From: Parus major
Lineage: Eukaryota > Chordata > Aves > Passeriformes > Paridae
Length of the DNA stretch: 64,000 nucleotides
Direction of reading: 5' to 3'
Assembly: GCF_001522545.3 (NCBI RefSeq)
Contig: NC_031773.1
Coordinates: forward strand, 25,927,685-25,991,684
Shown: piece by piece, positions 25,105 to 35,673 of the stretch
Layout of the letters: each line of letters starts with the position of its first letter
Numbering within the stretch: position 1 is the stretch's first letter
Program-made: the position numbers and the translations under genes
The notes under the pieces: model-generated
Database searches by the model: none
Told to the model about the DNA's origin: nothing
The model's input: the letters and a program-made list of their open reading frames with translations, nothing else

Positions 25105-28100
25105 TTAGGATCACACCCTTATTTAGACTTTCCCTTCTCTTGAGATCTGAACTGAATACCTGTCATTTTCATAGAAATTTGGGTGTGCTCCACTGACTGC
25201 CACATGTATACAGTCTCTTGTACAGTCTGAATACTACTTTACTCATTTTCATGATGTATTTTAGAAGCGGAGGAAGTGATATTATTGTAAGACTTCATAC
25301 TAATAAAGGTGGTTTATCCAAGCCTATTAGGACAAAACGAACAAGATTGTTGTAAGTACCATTACAGATAGCACTATCAGTCTTAGGCTTATCTTCTTTC
25401 TAATGCAGTGCCAAAACTAATCAGTCTCCATACAACTAACATACTAACAACAAGCAGACACTGAGGAAATATGCTTTTAGCATAGTAGCAGTGTCAAAAC
25501 AGTATTATTAATTCAAAACTTTGCAGATAAAATTGCTGTGTTAACAAAGTGACTCAGTTGTTCAGCTTAATATTCAAAGATTAAAAAAAGTTTAAACAGC
25601 TCAGCTTAGGCACAATAATATGTATTTAATTCAATAATGTGCTGTGGCTGTTGTTGCCACAGCAAGAATAAAAAGTAGGTTATAACATAGAAATAACCCC
25701 TGACTATTTAATTGCTGGCATCTCTGATGGAAACGAAACACATTCCTCAAAGAATTTATGTCTGTAAAGTACTGATTTTCTTGAAACAGTGTTTCAAGGG
25801 AATAAACTATTTTTCTTGCTTAAAGGGAGAAAATAATGTTTATAAGTGATGTGATTAATTAACAGATTATCTCAGAGTTTCACTGTTGGAACAGAAAGTG
25901 TAGCCTTTTAGTTCACTCTTCTGAGTTCATTCATATCTAACCTTGATGAGGGTAAATCCATTAACAAGGGCAGGTTATTCTCTGCGAACAATTCTGTTCT
26001 TCCTCAGTGAAATTCATGGCTGCTGTGGTAAGTACAGAATAATAATAGGCAATGGAAAAAAGTTATTATGGTTGTTTGCAGAAGTCAAACATGAAGGTGC
26101 TTTTAAAGTGAACCTTTAAGTTATTATAAAAGACGTCCTATAGCATCAGTGTAATTTGTTATTTAGCAAAGGCTTCCATCACCCAACAATATCTGGTTTT
26201 CGTTTTTGACTCTAGTCATGTTGTAAATCATGTTTATAGGAGGGAGACTTCTTTATTAGTTTCAAGGCAGGTGATGGTCAGTAGAAGTAATCCTCTGGGC
26301 AAAATTATGCCCAGCCTCAGCTTAAAACACATTTTGATTCATTTATTATATTCTCAGTATGGTTGCAGACCTCCTGCTGACATCAGTAACAAGCAATGTA
26401 CTGAGAAAAACACAGAGCTTTGAAAATGAGATGTTATTTGTGTTTGAAAAGACTATTCTAACATTTTTTCTCTGTACTAATGCTGTCACATTTTATATGC
26501 AGCTGTGGGATTTGCTGTGGTTTTATATTTTGGCACCAGCCTGTAATGTGCGTGCTATCATGCTGTATGCTCAGGGGAAAAACCCAACGTGGTAATAGTA
26601 CATTTGCAGCCCACTTTATGGGCTAATTAAGATAAAGGATGTTGTGAATTCCATAAATATCAACCAAACCACACAAAAGTGTGTCAAGGCATGAAAAAAT
26701 GTTGCTCAGTGCAATTGAAAAAGAGTTGTCACTTAGCAGCCTTTCCTTTGCTTAAACATAGGAAAAAAAAACCCATAATGGAGAAAGTGATCCCTGCAAG
26801 GGATCGAGCAAGTGAAATGTGATACTAGACTTCAATTCAGTGATCCACTTCAGATTCTTTCAGATATCATGGGTTATTAAGTAACCAAATTATATTCAAG
26901 TAATTCAGCACCTGCTTCATCAAGCTACAGAATATGGAATTAGATATATACCACTTCAGCTTCACTGATTTGATTATGTAGTGGAGAGAGACTGGTGAAT
27001 ATACATTAATCCTATGAAATTAAATCAAGAAAATTAGCTGAAGATATTCCTAGGGGCCTATTTGCTGTCTATTTGCATAAAATGCTGAATTACCTGCTTA
27101 CTAAAATCACTTTTTTTTATTTTTTATTTTTTAATGAGAAATTGAATGGAACTGAGTTTAGATAGGAATTTAAGCAGCAAAGTACAAGTTCACACCAGAA
27201 ATCCATTTAATTCCTGGCTCTTACAACAGCCAGTACCAGATCACTGAATTATAAGAATAAAGCACGTATACATTTTTTCCCTTGGTAGTTCCTAACATGG
27301 AGTATACAATTTTTGTTTATGTCCAATTACCTGTGTTGGACTTGGCTTCCATCATTGTTTTTTGAAGCAGTTTAAATTATTCAATCTTTTCACAGACACA
27401 GACATTCCACTATTTCTAACCATGATTTTGTCCTCTTTATAACTTTTCTGTTGGTTCTGGATGCTTACTACATGCTATTTTCTCTGCAAGTCTAAACAAA
27501 TAATGTAAGATGCAGAAGTTTATGCTGCAGGCTTTTCAAATTAACTGAGATTAACTCCATACAAAATTACTTAATTTCAGTATTAAGTATGGACTGTCTT
27601 ATCTTAGTCTGAAATTGTGACTGTACTCAGTCTAGTCATTTTCATACCATATATGAAAAGTGTCTTGTTTATAATTTACTTAAGATATTTTAAACAATTC
27701 TGTTTTCTATACAATTTTATCTCTGATTCATTTATAAGCAATATCAGAATTGAATTTTATTTTGATTTATTGGAGTAAAATATTAGTGAAGTAAAATTAT
27801 TGAAGTAAATAATAATAAATAATAAGATGGTAAAACATGTTTGCAAAACATATGAATTAGGTTTAAGTAGTGCTAGCACTTCAAAAGTTTTTGATCTGTA
27901 GAGAAATACATTTTCATCCTCAGGGAAATCTTTACAATTCACAGTAATTTTCATTTTTGGTTGAAGACAAAATGGATTCTTGAGGGAGAGTGGTAAATAG
28001 TAAACACAGCATGTATAGAAAAGCCACTGTCCTGGTGTGGTAAGTACACTTGGCTCAAATCCAAGATACAGATTCTGCTGAACTTATTCAAAATAGATAC

Positions 28101-28457
28101 TTGAATTTGTTCTCTGGACCCAGAATAACTAATAATCAAAAAGCTTTATGTGGATTATAGAATGCCTCACCTGTTTTAAGCAGCTTTTTTTCTTGAAAAT
28201 GAAAAAAACAGTCTTAGTTTTTTGTTATAGACAGTGCATTTCAGCAAGCTGTTTTGAATTCCAAAAAAATGTTTTATGAGAAAAAAAAAGGAAAATAAAT
28301 TGTTACAAAACACATTTTCTTTTCTCCTCATTACATGCATGAGAGAGTACTCATTCTTCTGCTTTGTATTCTCCCACTGCTCTAACAAATCATCACGTGC
28401 TTTGTACTTCTCACATACTGATTTATTTGCATAATAATAACATCTCTGGCTTATATT
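25105..28457. other. Intronic, nothing recognised
   Basis: AT-rich sequence between the antisense LTR and the IMMP2L acceptor. No repeat family or exon is recognisable. Confidence 0.6.
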
Positions 28458-28467
28458 TTGGTTGCAG
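28458..28467 (+). promoter_or_regulatory. IMMP2L: Splice acceptor of IMMP2L terminal exon
   Basis: The sequence TTGGTTGCAG immediately precedes the first codon (GTT, Val) of the recognised IMMP2L C-terminal segment. The upstream tract (CTGGCTTATATTTTGG) is only moderately pyrimidine-rich. The intron is in phase 0: the exon opens on a complete codon. Confidence 0.88.
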
Positions 28468-28587
28468 GTTTCTCTTGGACTTCTACATGCCCGAGCTACT
28501 CATATTCTCTGGCCTCCACATCGCTGGCAGAAGTTAGAGCCGGTGCTGCCTCCGGAGCGCAAACCACTCCACAGAGAGCAAGAGTGA
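28468..28587 (+). CDS. IMMP2L: IMMP2L, terminal coding exon (partial gene)
   Basis: IMMP2L is the catalytic Imp2-like subunit of the inner mitochondrial membrane peptidase, a serine/lysine protease of the type I signal peptidase (S26) family. It acts on the intermembrane-space side and removes sorting signals from proteins such as cytochrome c1 and mitochondrial glycerol-3-phosphate dehydrogenase. The exon encodes 39 residues and then TGA at 28585-28587. It opens with [17 protein letters not shown] and ends with HREQE. From memory this aligns without gaps to the last 39 residues of the 175-residue human protein, with changes such as HAHATH to HARATH, PPERWQ to PPHRWQ and a diverged final nine residues. 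The catalytic Ser and Lys and box E are encoded by earlier exons outside the window. No frameshift or premature stop is present, so this looks like a live gene rather than a pseudogene; a processed copy is excluded by the intron sequence before it. Confidence 0.97.
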   Translation, partial: VSLGLLHARATHILWPPHRWQKLEPVLPPERKPLHREQE

Positions 28588-28950
28588 TCTGAATGCTCAG
28601 ACAGGAAAACACCAAGGCCAACCAGGAAGAGCTGCACTGGTTATACCATCGCCTCCAAGAGCTTTGCCAAGTGCTTTTGACATCAGTGTCATATCAATAG
28701 ATGTGACATCTTAATATTACAATGCCACCAAAAACTCTTCATGTTTTTTTTTCTTTGTTCTATTGTTTGGTGGGTTTTAATAATCTCCAACATTAGGGCA
28801 TAATATATTAATTCAGTTTGAAATAATTGGTTGTAGAAGGACTCAGTGTTCATTTTTTTTCAGGAAGCAGTAACATGCTTGGCTTATACCTGTGCTTCTC
28901 TGGACATGAAACTATTAAAACCTTCAATAAACTATTTTGATCTTGTACAT
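28588..28950 (+). other. IMMP2L: IMMP2L 3' untranslated region (approximate end)
   Basis: The sequence after the stop codon has no coding similarity I recognise. The first 90 bases remain open in the same frame up to a second TGA at 28678-28680 and are as GC-rich as the exon; after about 28690 the sequence becomes AT-rich. The 3' end is set from the AATAAA signal at 28926 plus about 20 bases, so it is approximate. Confidence 0.7.
28926..28931 (+). promoter_or_regulatory. IMMP2L: Poly(A) signal AATAAA for IMMP2L
   Basis: A canonical AATAAA hexamer is the first one downstream of the stop codon. A variant ATTAAA lies just before it at 28913-28918, and a GT-rich element (TTGTACATTCATCTTGTTTC) follows within 10-30 bases, as expected for a cleavage and polyadenylation site. 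Predicted 3' UTR length is about 360 bases. Confidence 0.7.
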
Positions 28951-29869
28951 TCATCTTGTTTCTTTTATAACTGCATGGAAACTTTATTAATATTGATTGC
29001 ATGTGGAAAAAGAAAAAAAAAACATCCAAAACATCCAAAGCAACTTTGGGTTGTTCTATAATTACTACTCATGAAGAATTAGTACTTTTGTAGGTGAAAC
29101 ATTTTTAATGCAGCTTATTTCTATTATTAAAATGAGTACATATTACTTATTTCTATTTTCTTTTTCAGGATAAAATTAATTTGTTTTATATAAATATTCC
29201 CTGTATATCTTTCTGAATTAGATATTCAGTCAAAAGGTACAAATGATATTACATTATCTGAAGGCAGTGTTTAATTAATTTTTCTAGTAGACTAAATCTT
29301 CATTAGTACTTATTGCCACATCTCTTTGAAACTGTGTAATTAGATAAGGAATATGCAATTAATATTCTAGTATATAGTTAATATTATAAATATACTCTGT
29401 GAATAGGCAGTAAAGCTTCTGCACACATTATAAGTGAAAAGAACTTGGAAAATGACACATTTTCAATGACAAATCAATATAAGCCAGCTTATGTTCATAT
29501 TTATTGAATTTTACTTTACATAGGCTAGTACTTAAAAATTTTAAAGCCACACAAAAGATCTTTAAACATTTTCAGCTAAAAACATGCAATTATCAGAATT
29601 TCAGGCAAGATTAAAGTATGTCTACAGTTCTTTGAACACACACATATGCATTGTGAGTCAGATGATAGCTTCAATCACTATGAAAACTATCTATTACTAT
29701 CTAAATTTTTCTTAAATACTCCAGCTCTGTAGACTCTTTGAATAGTTTATTGTCTGTGTGTCAGGATCTCTTTTTGTTCCAAAAAGGTGTTCTACAGGTC
29801 TCTGAGCTCTCTTAGTTAAACTCTTGCAGTTTGTTTGGGTATTATTGCAGTTAATTCAGAATCATCCAG
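28951..29869. other. Immediate downstream flank of IMMP2L
   Basis: Very AT-rich sequence between the predicted IMMP2L cleavage site and the CR1 RT fragment. No gene or repeat family is seen. Confidence 0.6.
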
Positions 29870-30170
29870 GGAACTACATGTTTATAAGTCTGCCCTCGTG
29901 CTGGGGAATGTTATGGAACAGATTATCTTGAATGAGATCACATGGACAACCAGGGGGTCAGCTAGCATGGGTTTAGGAATAGAAGGTCCTGTTTGACCAA
30001 CCTGATCTCATTTTATGACCAGGTGACCTTCCTAGTGGATGAGGAAAAGTTGTGGATATTTACATGGATTTAAATAAAATCTTTGACACTCTCTCCCACA
30101 GCATTCTCATGGGCAAGCTGGCAGCCCAGAGCTTGGACAGGTGCCCTCTTCAATGGGTTAAAAAATTGTA
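29870..30170 (+). mobile_element. CR1 LINE fragment, reverse transcriptase region
   Basis: The DNA reads as CR1 ORF2 in plus orientation: CTGCCCTCGTGCTGGGGAA, then a decayed stretch encoding the 'moving along the template' region of RT, then codons from 30052 for MDLNKIFDTLSHSILMGKLA and SLDRCPLQWVKK. That matches the CR1 RT motif with Phe-Asp-Thr-(Val)-Ser-His. The frame is disrupted upstream and the copy is dead. The piece is collinear with the CR1 3' sequence at 31040-31275, about the expected distance away, so both may belong to one insertion. Confidence 0.9.
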
Positions 30171-31039
30171 TTCTTCTGTCTGTTTTTCCACACTTGGTCC
30201 TCCCCAAACCATCCTCATTTCATTGACTTTATTTCCCTAAACACCTGAGAAGCCTTGTGCAGTACTGAAATGCTTTCCCTGCAGTCCGCAGGAAAACCTC
30301 TATCCATGGACAAGTCAGCCAGGTAACCTGGCAGCCTCCCCTCTAGCTCCTGGTGTTTGTTGTACCCAGTGGGGCGGGTCCAGGGGCCTCAGCACTCCTT
30401 CATAGCTGTGAGCTGAGACTTTCACAGTTTGATGACTCCTGTAATAGACACAAAGGAGTTAAGTCCTGGTGTCATTTGGATTCCCTCAGCTTCCATTGTT
30501 CCTTTGGGCTCCTTTGTCTGTGTCATTTTGCCAGCTCATTATAGGCTATGAAAGTTTAAATGTCCCAGGTATTCAATTGTGACATGTCTCAAGGAATATT
30601 GATTCACCTATATTTGCATACATATATTTATAAATATTTATTCATCTTTATGGAGATGTATGTAGGATATACATGATGAAATGATGGAATAGAGAATATG
30701 CCTATTAAGGCTGAAGATGATTGTAAACACTGATATAACTTTGGAGAATGGTATCAGAGGGCAGTGATCTGAATTTGATGATGATGAGCAGAGAGTCTGG
30801 TGCAATAATTACCCATATACATGCTGGATTACGTTAAAAGAAAATTTGGATATTATAGTGGATTGTAGTTGAGCATGAGGCAACAATATGTTGAATAAGG
30901 AAAATATATGCTTTGTAAAGAGCAGTACAGGCTGTGAACACAGCAAACAATATTCCTTCTACATTCATGTATGGTAGGATTTTAGGCACCAGATACAAAA
31001 GAAATGAGGACAACTGGAATATTTAGAAAGACACAACAA
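30171..31039. other. Sequence between two CR1 pieces, unassigned
   Basis: This 870-bp interval separates two collinear CR1 fragments. The first part up to about 30545 is GC-richer (around the CAGTGGGGCGGGTCCAGGGG motif near 30370) and does not resemble CR1 that I can recognise; it could be an older repeat or a replaced CR1 segment. The rest is AT-rich with nothing recognisable. The short open frames 30353-30544 and the tail of 30052-30240 have no recognisable product. Confidence 0.5.
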
Positions 31040-31275
31040 AAATAGAGAGAAACAAAAAATACCACCTATGAGAAATGCTGGAAGGAGTTGGGTTTATCAT
31101 TTAGTCTTCAGAGTCTGAGACAGTCTTCAAAATCATGAAAGATTGCTGTCAAGTGCGAGACAATCATTGGTTCTCCAAGTTCATCATGTGTGGCAGCAGA
31201 ACAAATAGTCTTATAATACAGCATTTGGACTGTTACATTAGACATAGAGAAATAAATATTTTAATTATAAACATA
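31040..31275 (+). mobile_element. Old CR1 LINE fragment, region near ORF2 end
   Basis: The segment ACCTATGAGAAATGCTGGAA, GGAGTTGGGTTTATCATTTAG, ACAGTCTTCAAAATCATGAA, GATTGCTG and later TTACATTAGACATAGAGAAA resembles CR1 sequence near the end of ORF2 and start of the 3' UTR, in an older subfamily style. It is heavily mutated, and the boundaries are estimates. It is in the same orientation as the RT fragment 0.9 kb upstream. Confidence 0.65.
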
Positions 31276-32951
31276 ATGAAATACTTTAATAGATTTTTTT
31301 TTATTGCAAGACTATTTTTTTTTTTATCAGGCTTCTTGGAGGCAGAAGGATGGATGAACTAGACCTGAGGTCCAAATCAGCTATTTTATACATGCTTTGA
31401 TTAGGTCTTCTCTGCTTGGTGAAATTGGTGGTGCCTTTGGAGCTGGGCAGGCAATTGCATCAATATCTAATTCCTTTAGACTGATAATTATGATTCTTTA
31501 GATTAGATTCTTTAGCCTAACAGTATTACAGTACCCTTATGTACCACTTTCCTGTAATAGGCAGCTAAGGAACCAGTTTCCTGTAAAAAAAAACTATTAC
31601 ACTTCATACTGTCATCATATTAATGTGCATGACATTTTACATTATCATGTAGGTTGGTGAATAGAAATAGCTCAATGAAATCCTAAGTACAACAGATATT
31701 TCAGTATCCAGAGCATGAAGAGCAAACCTTTCCTTTCAAGGCAGAAAGGACCAAGATTGGCAGACATGAGCACGTATTTAAAGGCGTTGTTATTTAATTG
31801 ATATATTTGGGTTTCAGGCTTCAAATGTGAAACACATAATGAGAAGTCTGTTCTGGAAGTAATGAAATCAGTAGCAAAATTCTCATGACCATCATGATTA
31901 GCTTTCTAAGGGCTCTTCACAGGCCTTCTGGTTTTTGGTGCTGGCTTATATCTGTAATACAATAAGGTATGATTTCATGGTAGTTAAATAAGAATGAGCA
32001 CAAGGAAGGAGTAGGACACTAAGAAATGAAAGGATGACAAGATATTTTAAAGCTTGATTTTTTTTAATGTTTAAAGAGTCACATAAACACCTTCCTATGG
32101 CCCGAGAGAGAGAGACTAGACTGCCAGACTGCATTTGTAAAGCAAAGAGAGATGTTGCAAAAAGGTCAGAAATTGGTACTCTTAGCAGACATGTACAACT
32201 ACATCTGAAAGAGTGACAGAGCAAAGCTGTGTATCTCAGCAGCACAGCCTCACACAGAAGACCAAAACACCAACTGAGAAAGTGGAAAGCTGGAATAAGT
32301 CAAGAATGATCATCTAATGAATCTAAGGATCTTCTGTTAGGTTGTCAGGATTTCCCATGACAAGGAAACATCACAGCATAGAAGATGTGCTGAGCTTCAT
32401 TTCTTCCATGTATTCATCCTTTAGGATAACATACCTAGATGATGTGACATGAATACTGGCAATCTGTCACTGCATGCACATAGCACTAGCTGTTCAGGTC
32501 TGAAGCAACTGCAAAATGGATAATTTAGTGCACAGCTATCCAAGGAGAAAAAGGTAAAGCCAAGAAAATAGATTGCTGCTTTAGTAAACAGTTTACACTG
32601 CCTGGATCCTCAAGTATTAACACAAATGAAATAATACACCAGGCATTACAATCACAACTAAGACATATGAGCTCAAAATACCACAGTATAGTCAAGTGAT
32701 GACAGATACCAGCCCTTCCTATGCAGAATTTCATTTTCACATATCTTTTTCATTCCTTTAGATTTGTTTACCACACAAATCAGACAGGGCTCTGAACACT
32801 TCCAGCATATTACAAGTAGGTCAGCTGTCAGAAGTATCTTTCTGTAGTTGTGTTGCTCGGGTATATAGCAGGTGATGAGCCTCCATGCTCTTGTGCAACT
32901 TCAGTTATCCTTTGGTATTTTATTATACTGTGGGATAATTCTCTCACTTCA

Positions 32952-33033
32952 GAATATTATAATATCATTACTATTATGATCAGAAAATTTTGGAATATTT
33001 TACTATCACTATTATTATAATCAAGAAAATTAT
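32952..33033 (+). repeat. Tandem duplication, 41 bp x 2
   Basis: The segment starting GAATATTATAATATCATTAC (32952-32992) is repeated directly as GAATATTTTACTATCACTAT (32993-33033). Both copies end in a version of ATCAGAAAATT. They differ at about five positions plus one inserted A, so the duplication is old. Confidence 0.85.
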
Positions 33034-35640
33034 TACTTGCTTTCCATGTCAAAATGGTCTATTTTTGCCATGATCTATTTAGCATCTTATCCAAGGTCAT
33101 AAGATACACAGAATAGATTTCAAAAAAAATCCCAGAATTTTCTAGATCACAGCCTACCTATTTATTGTCTGTCATTTACTGTCAGTCATTACCTTGCACA
33201 TTTAATGAAAAAATGCACAATTTGTGATATAAAAAATAAAACTAAATTAATTTAAAAGATCAGTGAAGACCAAAATTCTGAGTAGACAGCTTAGCCTTCT
33301 GCAATCGTATGGTGAGAGGACAAGATGAGTCTTTAGAGCTGAAGTTTCCTGTGGCATTATAGGCTCATGGAATATGTAATGTGGCTGTAATAGTGGCAAG
33401 TATCTTAGGATATGTCCTTCCAAGAATACCCCGTTTCACCCCAAACCACTGGATTTGTGTAAATAGCGTGCAGCAGCCCTTTCTCAGCATCTTACAGAAG
33501 CTATGCTTTTGTGCAGAAATAAAGCAAAGTTATTGAAAAAAACTAGAGGACAAAAGCTGCAAGACAACCACATTGCAGTGGCTTAGGGGATAGACTGGGA
33601 ATCCCAGAGGTAGCAGAGCTGAAGTTCTCATCACTACATCTGTACTCCTTTTCAGTAACACCTTTGTGTGAATAAAATGCTCAGATTATTAAATCTGGTA
33701 CCTCAACTACAAATTAATTTCAGCTAGTGTTTTCCAGTAGTTTTTAATTAAAAACTCATTGTGTAATCTATTGTGGAAGTTTTAGCAGTACACTTTATGA
33801 CCCTGAATCCTGTGGGATCATTTGTTTGGTTTTTAGTTTGTAAAATAAAAGATAAACCAGAAGCTGATTTATGCAACTGCACCTCTCTTTTAAGAGAATT
33901 TTAAGCAGAAAATTACACAGAAAATATTGCCAATACTTAAACTATGTCATCATCCAAATATTTTCTTAATTGAAATTCATTAATAGTGTTATTGGACAAG
34001 GGGTCCACCTTTGAAAGATTTAGTAGATTCCAAACACCCTAAAGGTGTAAAATATTTTAAAAATGCAGGAGCTGTGTCTGAACAGCAGGTTACCCTGAAT
34101 ATACAGTGAGGAGAGCTTTAATTTAAAAAAATATTTAATTTGTGATAACTTGAGGGAACTATATTAACCCACCATATTATGTACTATCTTCCTCTTCTAT
34201 CCCAGTCACAAATGTCTCGGCATTTTATTTAACATCTAACCTTTTCTCATATCCTCCTATTAAATGTCAAAATTGAATTCTTTATCCTTTGGGAGCTAAA
34301 CATACCATACCCGTATTTTTTCCTTACACGTATTTCAATTAATAAATGAAACATGGAGCGATGATTTTTAGCAATCCTCACAGTTTCATCTATTTGATTA
34401 CAAGTGTTAATCACACAAATGGTCCTGTTTTCTGTAGGACTTGATTGCCTCAGGATCTAAGATCAGGCTATAGTACTTAACTTTCTAACCTGCTTTTGAT
34501 GAGCCTGTAATTAAAGAAATGTATTTCCTTTATTCTCTTTACTTCCCTCGTTATGAATGGATGGTTTATAAATCTGTCATGAAATATCTTAAGGGTTTAG
34601 ATAAGGAGTCCATTTGTCCAGTAACCTGTTCCTGACAGAGGTTAGTAAGTTATACTTCCTATAATGAACAGTTTGGAATAACCTGCCAAAAGGGAAATTA
34701 CTTTTCAGCCCCAAGCATTTATTGTTATGCCCTGGGGCATGAAGGTTTAAATTTCTTACTTATCTTACATCCTTTCTAATGTAACTGAATGTTCCACTAT
34801 CTATATAAATGTTTAGTGCTCTCTTAAACAGCAACATCTGAAAACTTTGCAAACAGAAAACAGCTGAGTAAGTCTGAAAGCTTTATCTTTAACTTTTGTT
34901 TACTTGTGCTATCCCCTATGTTAAATTGGGAGCAATTATTGTTGGTGTGGTAACCATATTACAATGGTAACAACTAAATTAAAAAATCAATTATATAAGC
35001 AAGTTAAGTCTTTTTATAGTATGGGCTAACCACAGTAGTGCCTAGCAAGTTCAACAAAAATGGGGGTTTCTGTTCTTTCTCTACAGTTGGTTAAACTTGG
35101 ATTACCAACCGGCGCAATTCCAAATCTTACATTGTGTCTTCAATACCCAGGTTCCAAAAGTGAAAGTGCCTGTTCTTCAGTGGTTTACTTTGTAAAGCAT
35201 TTTGAAAAGTTTTTCGTTATAAGTCATATGAAATGAAGTGCCTGGCTTGCAAAATCACTAGTCATTATTGAAAATCGTTGCAAGGTCATGATAGTAAGTT
35301 TGAATGTATTTTCTCTTTTGATACCTGATTAAAAAGAAGAAAAGTATTTCCCTCACCTTTTCTCTATTAATAACCTATATTTTAAACAGACCCTTCACAG
35401 TAACAGACAGAACAAAATTTTTAAAGACACAGAAAACCTCTGATGGGGTTTTCTAAAAAGACTTAAAATACTTTATTTCACAAGTAGATACATTGCCTTG
35501 ATTGAAAGGCAATGGAACTTTTTATGCTAAATAATTTTGTTATCAATTCATAGAACGATTTAGTCATCTAACAGTCAACACAAGTTCTTTTAGCCTATCA
35601 GGTAGGCACAGTGAGTCTAATCTCTTGTTTTTGTCTCTTT

Positions 35641-35673
35641 TTGTCTCTCTCTCTCACACACACACACACTCTC
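35641..35673 (+). repeat. Compound (TC)n(CA)n microsatellite
   Basis: A TCTCTCTCTCTC run passes directly into CACACACACACACA and ends in CTCC. The array is short and likely polymorphic. Confidence 0.85.

Larger units (their letters stand above)
1..28467 (+). other. IMMP2L: Last intron of IMMP2L (3' part)
   Basis: This stretch lies directly upstream of the recognised IMMP2L terminal exon and ends in a splice acceptor (TTGGTTGCAG, 28458-28467), so it is inferred to be the last intron. The donor is not in the window, so the intron exceeds 28 kb, which fits the known very long introns of IMMP2L in vertebrates. No other exon of IMMP2L is recognisable here; the residues before the terminal exon (signal-peptidase box E, ending in a Phe-Gly-Pro) are encoded upstream of the window. 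The intron contains the CR1 and LTR insertions listed separately. LRRN3, which is nested in an IMMP2L intron in mammals, is not seen here. Confidence 0.85.

Noticed and set aside
26008..26027. 20-bp candidate microexon between CCTCAG and GTAAGT
   Set aside because: The exon ends TG before GTAAGT, a weaker donor, and it opens with TGA in phase 0, so it could not be coding in that phase before the IMMP2L terminal exon.
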